A stretch of 64,000 nucleotides of DNA from Anagrus nilaparvatae (Eukaryota; Arthropoda; Insecta; Hymenoptera; Mymaridae). Position 1 is the first letter of the stretch. Every line of letters begins with the position of its first letter. Under the pieces are notes generated by a model. That model was not told the DNA's origin. It did no database searches and saw only the letters and a program-made list of their open reading frames with translations. Location: NCBI GenBank assembly GCA_022575985.1, contig JAKSXM010000246.1, positions 12,604,001 through 12,668,000 of the forward strand, written 5' to 3'. Below, piece by piece: positions 24,217 through 37,665 of the stretch. Both the position numbers and the translations under genes were made by a program.

Positions 24217-24676
24217 CAGTGAAGCCACACTATCCGTCGATATCGATATCGATATCGAAAAATAAAAATATTGCGGCGCAAAATTCAAATAATTTTTGTT
24301 TTTTATTAAAAAACGGCTAAAAATAATATTTTAATCATGAAATAAATAAATAAAACATAAAATCAGAGCAAAACAATTAATTTAACAAAATTTTAATAAA
24401 AATGTTGGTATATTAACGAATATTTTGATATCATAACCTCAAAAATAAATAACTTGTTATGGTATAAAAATATGCGTTAATATACCAACATTCTTATTAA
24501 AACTAAGTAAAATAATTATATTTAGACTAATTTTGCGTTTAATATATTTATTTCATGATTAAAATATTATTTTTAGCAATTTTTTAATAAAAAACAAAAA
24601 TTATTTAAATTTTGCGCCACCATATTTTTATTTTTCGATATCGATATCGATATCGATGGATAGTGTGGCTTCACTG
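24217..24676. mobile_element. Palindromic MITE with GATATC tract (460 bp)
   Basis: The ends CAGTGAAGCCACACTATCC and GGATAGTGTGGCTTCACTG are exact inverted repeats of 19 bases. Next to them is a TCGATATCGATATCGATATC tract on both sides. The arms continue to pair (for example TAAAAATGTTGGTATATTAA with TTAATATACCAACATTCTTA) around a centre near 24446. Flanks are TTAA on the left and TAAA on the right, so a decayed TTAA duplication is possible. It is not coding. Confidence 0.8.
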
Positions 24677-27600
24677 TAAAAGTTTGTATTCAAATAAAAG
24701 AACTTAATTTACAGTAAAAAAAAACGAAATAAAATATTTATCTTTTTCCCCATAATGCTCAAAATATAGCAAACGGTTTAAGCCCTCTGTTTTAGATTTG
24801 CTTTTACAATGACTCTTTAAAAATAGTTAATTGATGATAAATAAAAGTTTAGACAAATTTTTGAGATTTGTTCACATATTTTTACTTTTTCTAGTGAAAG
24901 TATTTTTATTGCAATATAAAATTTTTTTAAATCATACGCTGAAAATATTTTTTGTTTTCTGACCACTTGGATAGTAAGTCAAAGCTCCAAATCCTTAACT
25001 TGCTTCACTCCGATTTTTCGGGGCATATAACCCTAAATTTGAGAATTCTGTAATACGAAATAAGGTTCACGTCCAAATGTTTATATTTATTTTGAAAAAA
25101 TTTTTTGAATTTAAGGTTATAAAAAAAGTAAAAAAAAAAAAAAAACAAAGGATTATTTTAGGGAAATTGGCAATTATTTTAGAGCTAACAAACTTTTTTT
25201 CATCAAATCGCAATTAAATTAAATGTTACTTTTAAAAAAAATAATTATCTGTTAAAAATTAATATTTTATTATAATAAAGCACCAAAATAAAATTATTTT
25301 AATTATTTATTTACAGTATTGGACTTTATTTCATTCAAAATAAAGGTTTTGATTCTAATAAAAATCTGTTAGGTTATTACAGTTATTAAAGAAATTATCT
25401 AACACATATCATTAAAGATATTACTGAATATTTGTACCAAAAGTTGAGAAAAAATCATAGAAATCTAAACATTTTTAGAGAAGCTAATTTTTAGAAATAT
25501 TTTTTAAATAATATATCTCATATCGGATTTCTCAACTCTTAAATTCAACTTGTTCAAAATTGACATAGAATTTCATAAAAAATAACAAAATAGTGGTAAA
25601 TACCATTAATTAAAAATTTTGTGCTAAGCCAAAATAAAATTTACCTGCTATCTCTGGGATCAAAATTTTTTTTCTTTGATATTTGAACTTTTAAATATTT
25701 TCAGAATAAGTATGAAAATACTTCATAATTATTAGTTCTAAATGTTCAAAAACAATATAAAAACCAAATAAAAACTTACAACCATTTTGTGAAGCGTTTT
25801 TTGAATCTTGAAGCTTTTATAATTAAATAATTTTAAGGCTCCTAAAATCCTTATTATTTTAGAACCCTTTATCAAAATTATTCTAAGTCCCTAATAAATC
25901 AAAATTATTCTAAGTCCATTTGAAACTACCCCCCAAAATGATATGTTTGAAATACCTATACTCCCTGCCTATAAACATGTTCCATGTTAAAACTTGTATA
26001 TTTTTTGTAAGAACTGATTAAGAGAATACATTATTGTTAATAGTTTTAACTTTAAGTATCTTAGCAGAGTATTTTATTATGTAAGTAAATATTTCCATTT
26101 CTCGTCTGTGGACCTAATAAATAATTCAGGCAAAAACTTATTCCGAAGACTCCTAAACTAATGGAAGATAAAACGATTTTATCATCCATTAACGCATCAT
26201 AAATATGACCAATTTATTTAAAGTCCAAGTTAATTTACAAGTTTTAAAACAATTTTTAAGTAATTAAAATTCACTTAGCATAAAACTTTAATTTTAATTT
26301 TTCTAAAAATCTTCAAACCTAATAAAATATTTAAAACTATAATAATTAAAACGTAAAAATAATTAAATCACAAGTAATAAATAATGAAAGCAAAAAAAAA
26401 AAGTTATCTTAAAATTATTTTCTTAAACATTTTTTGGTCTACTTATGAAAAGATAAATCGCTGACAATTTCCTTTTAATGGATGCTTTATATATATACAC
26501 TTTTAACAAAATTATACTTGCTTTTTAGAGAGAAGAAAAACGCAAACATTCTTTATTCCGTATATATTCTTTGATGTGATTTTCTAGTCTCTTCAATTAT
26601 TCAACAAACTCTATATACTAGAATTTTACTTTATTACCATCCTAAATCTGAATTATCTCGTACTACATAAGAAAATAAATTATTTTGTGTCATTAAAAAA
26701 AAAAAAATAATCATTTATTTTCTAACACAGAAAAAAAACACCATTTTTTTTATTAGAGATAATTGACAAATTGGTAATTTTGTGTGTGGTTTATTACGTA
26801 CACGAAATTACTTGGGGCTGAAATACTCTAATAAAAATATAGTACTATCTTTTTTAAGTACCTCCTTTTTTTATTTCTTTACCTAAAAGTCTCATATTTT
26901 TGTTAAAAAAAATTTATTATAAAATTTAATCACGTACTTTGATTTATTGTGAAAATTTAAACTAAATTACAATGGTATTAAAAATCACAATAAATTTTTT
27001 TTTAAAAAATGAAATAAACTGTTGAAAATATATTTTAACTGATACAGAAATATAAAAAAAAAAGTATAGAAAATTCCCAACGGTAATGCCTTATTTTTTT
27101 TTATTTCTGCTTGTACGTACACAACATGCGATGACACGATAAGTCCTGAAGCTTTTTTTACCGTGTGAAAATGTTACAAGTTGAAATATATGACTTTTTA
27201 AATTATAGTAATGTCATATAAATGTTATTTAAGTACATATAAACGAGATGATAAAAATTTTTTAACGATTCTCTGAAGTATGTATTTATAAAAAAAAAAT
27301 GTTTTTAATTATTTAAGAGCGGTTGATAAAATTATATTTAATAGGTGTATCTTATGATATCTGCTTTTTATTAAAATGCTTTAATTTTTTTTAGAAAATT
27401 TAATCATTATAATTATGCTAGAAGTTTAATATCCAAGCTGAAGCGTTAAAATTATGTATGTACGAATGGTATGTAACGAGGATCAGTTAAAGGGATGACC
27501 TAATTTTAAGAATGTGGTACTAACTTTTTTTTTTTTAATGGAAATTGCTGTATTATGAAATTTTATGTTTAGCATGCGTTTTATGTAATTAAATCAGCAT

Positions 27601-28754
27601 AAAATTATTTATTTTAATTGGTTGGTGCTTGAATGAATTTTTTATTCATTGAATGGTCATATTTTTTTTCAATTTATTTATTTATCTGGGGAATTTTTTT
27701 CTCGATTTGTAATATTTTATTCAAAAAATTTATATTTTTAAAATTTTTTATTTTTTTTTTGCGTTTCAAGTTATTTGCGATCCTTTTAGCAAGAAAAAAT
27801 TTTAGCTTGCAACAAGCAGATTCACTTGCTCCAAATCCAACTTAGGATGCCATTTGTGCATTATATTCAATAAGAAATTATTCATATACCACCTTGTTTA
27901 GGTAATTTGAACATTTTTATCCTGACTCAGTAATAATAATTATTTGCAATGGCAAACTTTTTATTACATTTGAGTTCTTTATTTTTCAGTTCACGGGTCG
28001 TAATATATACTAATACTACTTAAAAAAATATAATAATTATTTAAAAAAATTTTTTAATGAGGAAAAAAAAATTTTTTTACAACTTTAATTTATACGTTTC
28101 AGGTCATTTGCAATCGTTTGAGCTAGAAAAAAATCTGCTATTAGAGACCTGTTTTTTCTACACTTTATTTTAGTTATGTATTTAATTTTTTTTTTTTAAT
28201 CATACATAAGTCAGATTTTACAAAAAAATATGATATAACTTGAAAAAAATAATTTTTTAAAAAGTACTAGCAGAAACACAAAATATCCGATTCCACCATT
28301 AAAATGATAAATTACAGGTTGAAAGAAACAACTGATATAATAAAATATAATTTTCTGCAATATACCAAAAAGAATCTCTAAATGTCTGATACTTGATAAG
28401 TTAATGGATTAGATCATAAGCATTTGCGGTGATATAAAAAAAAAAACTGGTGGAATGAGTGTCCAGACACAATGAAATTCTACCCTTTTGAATTAAAGGT
28501 TGATAACTGTATCTATGAGGTAAAAAAAGCTACATATCTTATTTAGGGTTCGAATATAAAAGTTTTATGTCCTTTTGTTAGTTTTCTAGTTTATTAGAAA
28601 TAAAAAAAGTCAAAATTACATCGTAAAATATTTATTTAAATTTTTTTTTTAAATATTTTGCATTTTATGAATTAAAAAAATTTACTCTAAAAATATTCTG
28701 TGTTTATAGCAAAATTAAAGGTTTCATAAATAGAATATTAGTAAAGAATGCCTA
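24677..28754. other. Long AT-rich region with no recognised gene
   Basis: Both strands were read for signal peptides, spliced exons, inverted repeats and RNA genes, and none was supported. It includes the dispersed motif AAACATGTTCCATGTTAAAA near 25974. There are poly-A/T tracts (for example 25128-25145 and 26694-26710). A short piece 'gcgtttcaagttatttgcgatc' (about 27761) is similar to pieces at 28097 and 31775. Confidence 0.4.
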
Positions 28755-29115
28755 CACTGTAAAAAGTAACTTTCTTATATTAACAAAAAAATTAGAACAT
28801 TTTCGAAAAGTTAGTAAGTTTTCAAAAAAATTTGTAAATATTCGAAAAAAAATCGTAAATTTACTTTTAGTATATTATCGAAAAATTCGAGTATTCTCGA
28901 TTTTTATTTGTGAATTCGCAAGAAAAATTGATAATTTACAATTTTTTTTCGAAAATTTACAAAAAATAGGTGTAAATTTCCGAAAAATAGTTGTGAATTT
29001 ACAACTTTTTTCGTAAAATCACAAAAAAAAATCGAGAATTCTCTAATTTTTCGATAATATACTAAATTTAGTTTTACGTATTTAGTTTAAATTAAGAAAG
29101 TTACTTTTTACAGTG
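28755..29115. mobile_element. Inverted-repeat MITE, CACTGTAAAAAGTAAC family (copy 2)
   Basis: The ends CACTGTAAAAAGTAACTTTC and GAAAGTTACTTTTTACAGTG are exact inverted repeats flanked by TA on both sides, the target duplication of Tc1/mariner elements. The interior matches copy 1 (124-585) in order, with pieces such as 'ttttcaaaaaaatttgtaaatattcga'. It is non-autonomous. Confidence 0.82.
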
Positions 29116-29729
29116 TATTTATAAAGTAAAAATTTATAACCGGTTTGTGAAACTACACAAACAACGATCATAGATTTGTACACTTAAGTGTAACACTGAT
29201 AATTTTTTTGATAATTATAAGACTGATAATATTTTAATATTTATATCCAAATATTTATATTTAAATTTTTATTATAGAAATCATGCTGCTTGCCACTTCA
29301 AAGTGAATGAAATCAATTAAATTTTCAAATTATTATTGTTTTTTGAATAATATTATGAATTTATTTTTTATTCATTTTTACAATAAATTCTTTAAAAATT
29401 CTGCACCAAAGGTCCCTAAATCGAAAATATTCGAAAAAGTCCATTTCACCTCCCCTCCCTAAAAACGTCAATATTTCACCCCCCCCCCCACCTACCGAAC
29501 CAGACTTTTTCAGATACCTCATCCAATGAACATGTTCCATGTTGAGAACTCGTATAAAAGAGGTGTTTTATCAAGCAATAAAAAGTATCTATTCCTGGTT
29601 ATTATAAAAAAATAAGTTCATTTTTAAAGATTTTGTAAGTGAAATAAATATTTTCCAATTTAGGTTTTAGAAATTTTAAAGCAAAATTTAACTAATATTA
29701 AAAAAAAAAAACTTATTCTACACTATCAG
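29116..29729. other. Intergenic, with dispersed motifs and a TATAAAAG box
   Basis: It contains CCGGTTTGTGAAACTACACA (about 29140), a C-rich tract (29471-29485) and AACATGTTCCATGTT followed by CGTATAAAAGAGG (about 29528-29563). The first and last motifs recur elsewhere in the window. The TATAAAAG could be a core promoter for the small open frame downstream, but no transcript start can be shown. Confidence 0.3.
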
Positions 29730-29958
29730 GTTTCTCTGCTTGAATTTCCAAGAATATCAGAGTCATTCAATTGTAAACATTATTTTGCTTTTAAATCCTA
29801 GTAAAATTAAAGCAGAAACGCTATGTAATAAGAAAAATTACTATATGAGTGAGAGAGACATATACTTATGTAAATTAATTAATGATCGAGTTTCTTCTTA
29901 TTGCATGGACCTCCAAAGCAACCAAACAGTGTATACGCTATGTAAAAAATTAAAATAG
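29730..29958 (+). CDS. Possible terminal exon of a small cysteine-containing protein
   Basis: A stop-free frame of about 75 codons follows a plausible 3' splice site (CACTATCAG at 29721-29729) and ends TAA-free until the stop near 29958. It has no ATG near its beginning, so if real it is an internal or last exon. Its last 50 residues are of normal amino-acid composition with four cysteines (LCNKK, YLCKL, YCMDL, TLCKK), unlike the low-complexity frames around it. No upstream exon with a signal peptide was found. The family is not recognised; it may be chance. Confidence 0.2.
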
Positions 29959-32726
29959 TGTAGCTTAAAAATATTTTTCAATGAATGCTTTTTTTCAATT
30001 TTAAGTCAAATTTTGAAAAAATTCAATAAAATCCTATAGTTCATTAAAAGTGCTACGATTCCCTGTAGGATTGAAAAATAGTTACTGTAGTTGTTATTTT
30101 ATAACTTTAAAATGCTGCTAAAAATGCTTGATTACTTTAAAAAAATTTCAAAAAAAAATTCACAATAGCAAATAAAAATATGGTAAATGTGAATTAATTA
30201 AAAAAAAACTAAGAAATTTTTCATTAAAAATTATCATTCCTTAAAAATTAATACCAAACACAATGAAATATATTAAAATATACACAAAAGATAAAACCAA
30301 AAGTAGGAGGAATAAATAACCAACAAACCCTCTCTCTCTCTTATATATTCTAAAGATTCAAAAGCAACCTTTATTTTCATAAAAAAAATCTGTACACAGA
30401 GAGAAAGAGAGAAAAAAGATAAATGTTTCGTATTTTCAAATATATTTTCATCTCTTTTCCTTTTGTATATTAACAGAAATGTCGATAATAAAGAGGAGGA
30501 ATAGATGTTGAAATTGCTTATATAACTTTTAAGAATATAAGCAGTAAAGTTATTTTCCTTTTTCTCTCTTGAATTTTCTTGTTATTTATCAAAATGACTT
30601 ATTCAAGACAGAGTAATATTAGTTAGCATAGATTTGAATAAATTTTAACTTTTAAATAACTTTTTCTATTTTTTTTATTATTTACCTACTAAAGAATTTT
30701 TTCTCAAATTAAATACAAGCAAAAATATTATTATTATTATAAAATCGAAGGAAAACACGATTTTAAAAATATTATTCGATATTGACGTATTATAGAAGGC
30801 GAGAATTATTTTCCACTATTTATTCGTTTACAGTTTTCTAAAACTTTTATAAAATCCTCTTATGTATCGAATATATCCTATAATAATAATGTATAAAACG
30901 ATTGTCGCCTCTTACATTTTCCTATACTACTTAAAAAGCTATAAGTGGCAGTTTATTGGTTTCATATATATATTGAAAAGTTTATATATACAGGATTCGG
31001 AAATCGAGATGCTGAGAAAAACGGATATAGAGAGTAAAATTTTTGCTAAGATTTGTGCGTATACTCACGATCAATAAATCGCACGTGGAAGAAGAAGTAA
31101 TTCTGCGTATAAAGAGGGTGCGCTTTTTTGTGTATATTTTCACAAAAAAAGATACGGGTCGTGTAGATTCAGCACGCATAAACTTGAAACGCTGATATTG
31201 TATTAGAGAGAGCTTAGGATAAAATCTATGGATAAAATGATAAGGGTAGGTTCTGTTTGCTGAGGGACGAAATTTTGTAGTTTGAGAGGGGAACTTTTTT
31301 TTTTGCTTTTTTTTTGGTGGGTTTTCGTGTATTAAACGATTTATAATTTAGATATTTTATATGGAAATTATTTTTATTTATAAGATATCTTAATTTTTCG
31401 ATTTTTGGGTAGTGTTTCGTTCGACAAGTAAAAAATGCAGTGAAATGAAGAAAATTATATAAATAAAATTAATTTTATTTGGGTCTATTTAATATTGACC
31501 ATACGTGGTGTAATATTTTTTTTACCATAGGGTGTATAATTATTAAATGCATGTCCTTACGGTGACCTATTAAAATTTAGTTCAGTAAAAAAATTAACAA
31601 CACTTAATAAACGTTTATTTTTTAAAATTACAATAAAAAAAAATCCAGCTAGTGGCAAGAGGAATTCTTTGTGTGGCTATTATTTCAGGAATTTTGTTAA
31701 AAAAAAAAAAAACATTTTTTTCGTTTATTTTGTATATTTTGTAAAAAGAGAAAAAAAAATTTGTTTAATTTCTTTACGTTTCAAGTCATTACCAATAATT
31801 TGAACAAGGAAAAAAAATTCCGTAAGCCATAAACGAAATTCTACTAAAGCCGCAAACGGATTCCGATAACTACAAATAGATTTTCTTTTCAATATAGAAT
31901 TATTTTTTATGATTTACAAAAATTGTTAAATTTACCATTTTTATCAAAAATAATTTTTTGAAAATAAACAATTTTTTTTTTGTAAATTAATGAAAGTTAT
32001 TTTAAAAACAGTATGAGAAAAGTTTGCAAAACACATTGTTGCAAAATTTCTAGATGTTTAATTATCTCCAATCTTATGCTAAAGGATTTTATGAAAAATT
32101 TTTAAGAAAAATTAATTAAAATGTAAGCATTTAAAAGGTCCTGTGTAAAAACTTTGATAATTGGTTTTTATTAAAAAAAAAATTAAATTATATAACTATT
32201 AACTTCAATTTTCACCATTTTCACAAATCGTTAAAAGACACTTAAATTGGTAACGCTATGTAAAATTTACAGAAGACTCCGGAAATAAATCTAAATTTTT
32301 GTTTAGGTTTTCAATTGGTTATACACTTTTCAGAAATATCTGTCAAGAAAACACATCCAAAGTAAGCTGTCGTACACCGGTGCAAAATTGTAAAAAATCG
32401 TTTTCATGTTGAGTTTTTAGACTCTTGACTTGATATTTGATATTTATTTCAAAATAATGTAAATGTAATTTATTTTCACAAATGAGTTCCATTTTTCTAA
32501 AAATTGTAAAACTTTGTCTACTATTTATACTTAATTAAAATAGAATTTTCGCTAAAATGTAAAAATTTTTAAAAAAGTATTTCAGTTACCAATCAAAAAA
32601 ATTTTTAATATTAATTTTTGTTAAAGCAATTTAATTTGATTAATTTGATGCAGAAGAAATTTACATTTTTTAATTAAATAATTAAATAAGGTTTAAATTA
32701 TTATTATTATTTTTAATAATAATTAT
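29959..32726. other. AT-rich region without recognised genes
   Basis: There is no supported exon or RNA gene. A less AT-rich island at 31040-31220 ('cgcacgtggaagaagaagtaattctgcg', 'acgggtcgtgtagattcagcacgc') stands out but is not open in any frame for long. 31640-31880 contains the dispersed 'aaatccagctagtggcaagaggaattc' family piece also seen in the foldback element. Confidence 0.35.
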
Positions 32727-32963
32727 TTATAATCTATGATATCCATTTCTTTTATCAGCCGAATTAATTTCCGGAGGTTTAAATCTATCAATTCGTACTG
32801 GTCGTCCTGTGGTTGTAGTTGTCACATTATCTAAATTTATAAGAGTTGTATATTAAAATTTATTTAAAATTTTTTATAATATTAATTTTAACTTACATGC
32901 TTGTATTATTTTAATAAAAATTATTTTCAATAAAATTAATAATAAAATTTTTATAAATTTCAT
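32727..32963 (-). CDS. Small secreted peptide precursor, 56 aa, two exons
   Basis: Exon 1 (32963-32897) starts MKFIKILLLILL and encodes a hydrophobic signal peptide ending in IIQA. After a 66-bp intron with donor GTAAGT and acceptor AAATTTAG (32896-32831), exon 2 (32830-32727) completes a split Tyr codon. It runs 34 more residues to the stop. The mature peptide is hydrophilic and basic, with a Thr run, then GRPVRIDRFKPPE, then a dibasic Lys-Arg followed by NGYHRL at the end. The Lys-Arg could be a prohormone-convertase site. It has no cysteines. The basic, proline-containing composition would suit a neuropeptide-like or antimicrobial peptide, but no family is recognised. A TATATA stretch lies about 55-60 bases upstream of the ATG. 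Confidence 0.68.
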
Positions 32964-33009
32964 ATTTAAAACGATTTTAACGTTATTAGTAACAAATTGA
33001 GACTAAAAA

Positions 33010-33030
33010 ATTTTAAGTAAGTATATAAAG
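33010..33030 (-). promoter_or_regulatory. Possible TATA box of the small secreted peptide gene
   Basis: On the minus strand the sequence reads CTTTATATACTTAC about 55-60 bases upstream of the start codon at 32963. Position and sequence suit a TATA element with a short 5' leader, but AT-rich DNA makes chance matches common. Confidence 0.25.
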
Positions 33031-36000
33031 TAAATATAGATATAAAAAATTTAATGTCTTATTTAACTATTGTTTAATTTCATTATGTAATCGTTTTATA
33101 ACTTTTTTGAATAAGCTAGAGCTGTAGTTTTTAGATTATCTTAGTTAAATATTTACTTAATATTATATTTTAAAAAATTTCGAAATTTTTTTTAAACAAA
33201 ATTTTCTTAGGAGCCTCTCTTGGCCCACTAACTATGGAAACTACTTGGTTTAAAAATTTTTTTAGGTTGTGAGAAAGCTTAAAAAATAGACCATAACAGA
33301 AAAGAATTATCTCCTTGGTAAAGTCTTGGCGTAATGTTACTGTACGCCGTGTGGACTATTGTTGTTCTTATATGTTTTATTTCATTTGCAACAGTTAAAA
33401 CAAAAAAATCCTGGACACTATAGTACGTACTACTAAAATCAATTTTAACATGAGACATGTTCATTAGAATAGGCTCCAAAATCAGGTAAAAAGTTAAAAA
33501 TTGACGTTTTTGGGGAGGGGGTTCAAATGGGCTTCAATTAGTTAAATTTAAGAACTATTTTTATGCTAAGTAGTCAATTTGGTTTAGATTTGAGGCAAAT
33601 TTTTTCGTTGAGCCAAGAAAGTAATTTAAAAAATCTTTCCAAAAAATGTGGGATAAAAAAGTTCAAATAGTTTCTTTTTAGACTAAATTAAGATGGATTG
33701 AAGTATAGTAATATTAGTCTGTAATAGCAGCTTAATTTTGTTTTTGTTTGTTGTATATGATGAAGTGAACATGTTTTGCATTTTATGTTTTAACCAAAAA
33801 TTATGAAATTAAAAATTTATTATTTAATAAAACAAACAAAAAGTATTTTTAAAAGTAATTAGCAAAATGTAAAGGAAGGAAATTTATGTGTACAGTATGA
33901 TGCTATTTGATTTACAATGTTATTATTATAAGAAAGTTTTAATGCTTGTTTCTCGATGTGTCGAGAGCTAAAGGATTATATGTGAATAATCTAACTCGAT
34001 AATTCACTTTCTGAGACTCGTATACGTCAAATATACAGGATTACAGGCGCTTTACTATATTATAATATATACTCCCTTTACTGCCTATACTTCAAAAAAT
34101 CTAAGGATTACTTGAAAACAGACTGATTTATATTCACGCGTATTCACTTTGCTATATTTAAGGGTTTAGCTACTCTGGATATTAACTTTTCATATTTTTA
34201 AAAATTTATACTGAAAAAAAAGTTTATAAAGCATTATCTTATAGTATTTTAATAAAAATTTATCTTTTTATATAGGCTTTTATTTAACTAACTGAATTTA
34301 AATTTCGTAATACTTACGATTATTTAATTTTATAATAGTTTTATTACTTAAATTAAAATTTTATGTTAATCAGATAAGTGATTACACTAAATGTAGTCGT
34401 TATATATAGTGATTAAAAATTTTATTATTAAATAAGCCATATGTAGAACAAAACGTTTTTGAAAATTTTCTAAAATTTTTCTAATTTAAATTTTTGAAAA
34501 ATTTATATTACTGAAAAATTTTTTCAAAAATTTTGACTGCAGCATTTTTAATAATTAACCTAGAAATATTACCTGAGCATAGAACATTTTGATTTAAAAC
34601 AGTTTTAATTTATACTACCTAGTTATACTACCTATTTATACTACCTAATTACCGGGACTGAAATTATAATAAGTCTCTAAATCAATTTTTCAAAAAAATT
34701 TTTCACCCTCCTCCTCCCTTTAATTTGAAGCCGCTTTCAAACATCCCTCTCTAAGAACATGTTCCAGGTTAAAATTTTTCTTTTTGGTCTAAAATTTTTT
34801 TTTCAAATCCTATCAAGGTTTAAAATATCTAACCAAAAGTTAATTAAAAAAGTTAGTTAAGAAATTAAATTCAGAATTTTAAGCAGCTTAACAATTTTGC
34901 TTGAATTTTCAAGCAAATAAGATTTAAGCAAATTACATAATTTTTAGGATGTTATACAAAAGTTTATTAAATGCCTTACAACGTAAAAATGTTTTCACAG
35001 ATTTGACCTAAACTTATTAATAACCAATAAAACAATTTTTGTATCTTGCATGAAATTTTAGGTGCAAGAATCTAGTTGTGTATATTAAAATGTTATAAAA
35101 CCTAAATAAGTACACTGAAAAAAAATCCAACGAGAAAATTATTTTTAACGCTAATGGAATTTTGGTTGCCGCAACTGAAATGCTAGTTATGATGTACGGA
35201 TTTTTTGCAAATGGTATAAAAAATTCAGAAAATTAGAAAATAAATTTTTTTAAAATAAATCTTAGGTTACTGTAGCACAAAACATTTGCCTCAAAACCTC
35301 AAATTAAAAGTCAGAACCAAATTTATGAATTTAATAGACTCCTCATATTCGGCAAATCTTCCTCTTAAACTAGTCCTTTTTCCGTATTATATATCCTCAA
35401 ACACGGTTTATTTTTACAAGGCACTATTAATATATATAACCCTTTTAGTAAATTTATCTAATTACATTAACATAAAACCATGCCTAAAACTTAAGATAAA
35501 CTTTATTTCTTACACAAATACTAACCAAATACATGTAAAATTTAATAAACTCTTTATTTAAAAAAAAAAATATGTTTTTGTAAATTAAACAATAATTTAA
35601 ATAACAAACATCCTCCCATATATCTACTTTTTTGTCACATAATATGTGTGTGTCTAAGTACTATATAACTTTTATTTTCTCTTTTTCATATATGTAGTAA
35701 CAAAAATTTTCAGCAGCAATTTGGATTTCAGCCAAAAAAAAATATGGATATTTACCTAGTTTGAAATTTTATATTTTTTAAATTCATTTTCTTTGTTTGA
35801 AAAAAATTTTTTTCTTTTCTATATTTTCATGTTCAAACACACACACAAACATATATCAATATCCTTCTTTATGTTACTTGTCATAATATGACAATTTATC
35901 TTCTTTTAGTAAAAAAAAAATCTGTTATTGGCAAGAATATTATTCAAATCATCAATTTTATAAAACTTTTTCTATCATCAAATAATATTAAATGAACATT

Positions 36001-37640
36001 TTTGTTAAAAAAAAAATGAAGTATAAAATTTCACATTGTTTTTATAATATTACATAAACGTAAAAAGGATATCATTTCATAGGATATTACACTTTAAATT
36101 ACAATAAAATTGCTTAACTAAGCTTTTTTTTTTCTATCTCTTTTATATCAACTTTATCGTTTAGAAAAATAAAAGGGTTACATTAAACTACAGTATTAAA
36201 GATTTGAATAAAAAATTGGAGGGTTGAATTTTGATAGGATATTTGATGCTTTTTTTTCCATCAACTTTTTTTCCATTATCAAATGCAAATAACGTTCGTT
36301 AAACGTTGAAAATCTTCTAAAATAATTTTTTTTTTTTCGTTTAAGTAATATCACTTGGAATTTAATCGAAAAAAAAGCTCATATAATTTCGTACAAGATA
36401 TTTTGATAAAAAAAATCTCATAAATGTCAATCTATCAAAAAATTTTTTTCTATACTATACACGTTTCTCTTTAAAATACTTTAAATATTATACAAGATTA
36501 CTCAAATTTTCGCGTTTAACCTCAAATAAAAATAGAGAAATTTAACTTAAATTTCTGTCAGTCATTCATAATGTGACATGTTTCATTTCCTAATATAAAT
36601 ATGACAGAGACTTTACCTAACTTTCTTAAATATTAAATTAAGTAAGGGTAAAATTTTCCAAAAATATTTATAAAATAATGTTTTAGCATGACAATAGAAA
36701 ATTTAATTAAAATAACTAATTCTTATGATGCAAAAAAAATATTAAAATAAATGTTAATTTGTAAATTGAATTTCAATGAGTTTTTAGAGTTGAATAAGAT
36801 TTGTAATCACAATATAATACCCTAAGGAAAATTTTAATCAGTAATTCTAAAACCCAAAGAGATAGAGAGAATAAAACATTAAATTATTCTTCATGAGCTT
36901 TTGTTATATAATATAAAGGTGTAGAAGGAAGTACCTTGGGTGCTATTTTAAAGGAAAGACCAAGTACGTGTCACCTGCAGAATCTCATTCTCTGAATCTT
37001 AAAGGTACCAAAAGCTCTGCCAGACTAATCGTTCTTGTCGTCCTTCTTTCTTAGTTATATATAACACATAGTAAAATGTCCTTGAGAATTACTGTATTAT
37101 AATATATATATATATATATATAAGTGCTTGAAACGAACGTGCCTTCGAGCTTTTTATTACGTATACCTTTATACATACAAATCAAAGTTCGTGCCAAAAA
37201 CTAACAAACTAACACCTTTAACATATACTTCAAAATAAAAACTAAACTTTTTATTATTTTTGCATTTGATTTTTATTATATAAAGTTTTTTTTTCCTTCA
37301 GTATTCTGTATTTGAATTTTAAAATGAGATAGGTAAAAAAGTATGTTTGGTAATGACATTAAAATTTTAATGTAATACAATACTTGTCACTAGCATTTAT
37401 ATTGATTATATGCATAAAGTATTTACTGGGTACAAGACAATACTTTTCTAAATTTAAAAATATTGAGATTCAGAGATTTTAAGTAACTATCTCAATAATT
37501 TATTTACTAAAAAAAAAATTATTGTTTTTTGTCCTAAAAAAACGAACGAGAATGAGAAATATTGACTTACACTTCCTAATTATTATCTAAGTCCCTAAAT
37601 CAAAATGATTTTGAATTCCAAAATCAAAATTGTTTAAAGT
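33031..37640. other. Long AT-rich region without recognised genes
   Basis: No supported exon was found. Dispersed motifs occur near 33440-33520 (GAGACATGTTCATTAG with 'gggagggggttcaaatgggc'), 34740-34765 (AACATGTTCCAGG) and 35115 (ACACTGAAAAAAAATCC). Less AT-rich islands at 33945-34060 and 36905-37060 are not open for long in any frame. A dinucleotide TA tract lies at 37102-37122. Confidence 0.4.
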
Positions 37641-37665
37641 CATTGAAAGTCGATTAGACCCCACC

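Noticed and set aside
28545..28565. GGTTCGAATAT resembling a tRNA B box
   Set aside because: No A box, anticodon arm or acceptor stem at the expected distance.
35286..35561. 91-codon plus-strand frame without an ATG start
   Set aside because: Low-complexity composition rich in Leu, Asn, Ile and Tyr expected from AT-rich DNA; no splice or start signal.
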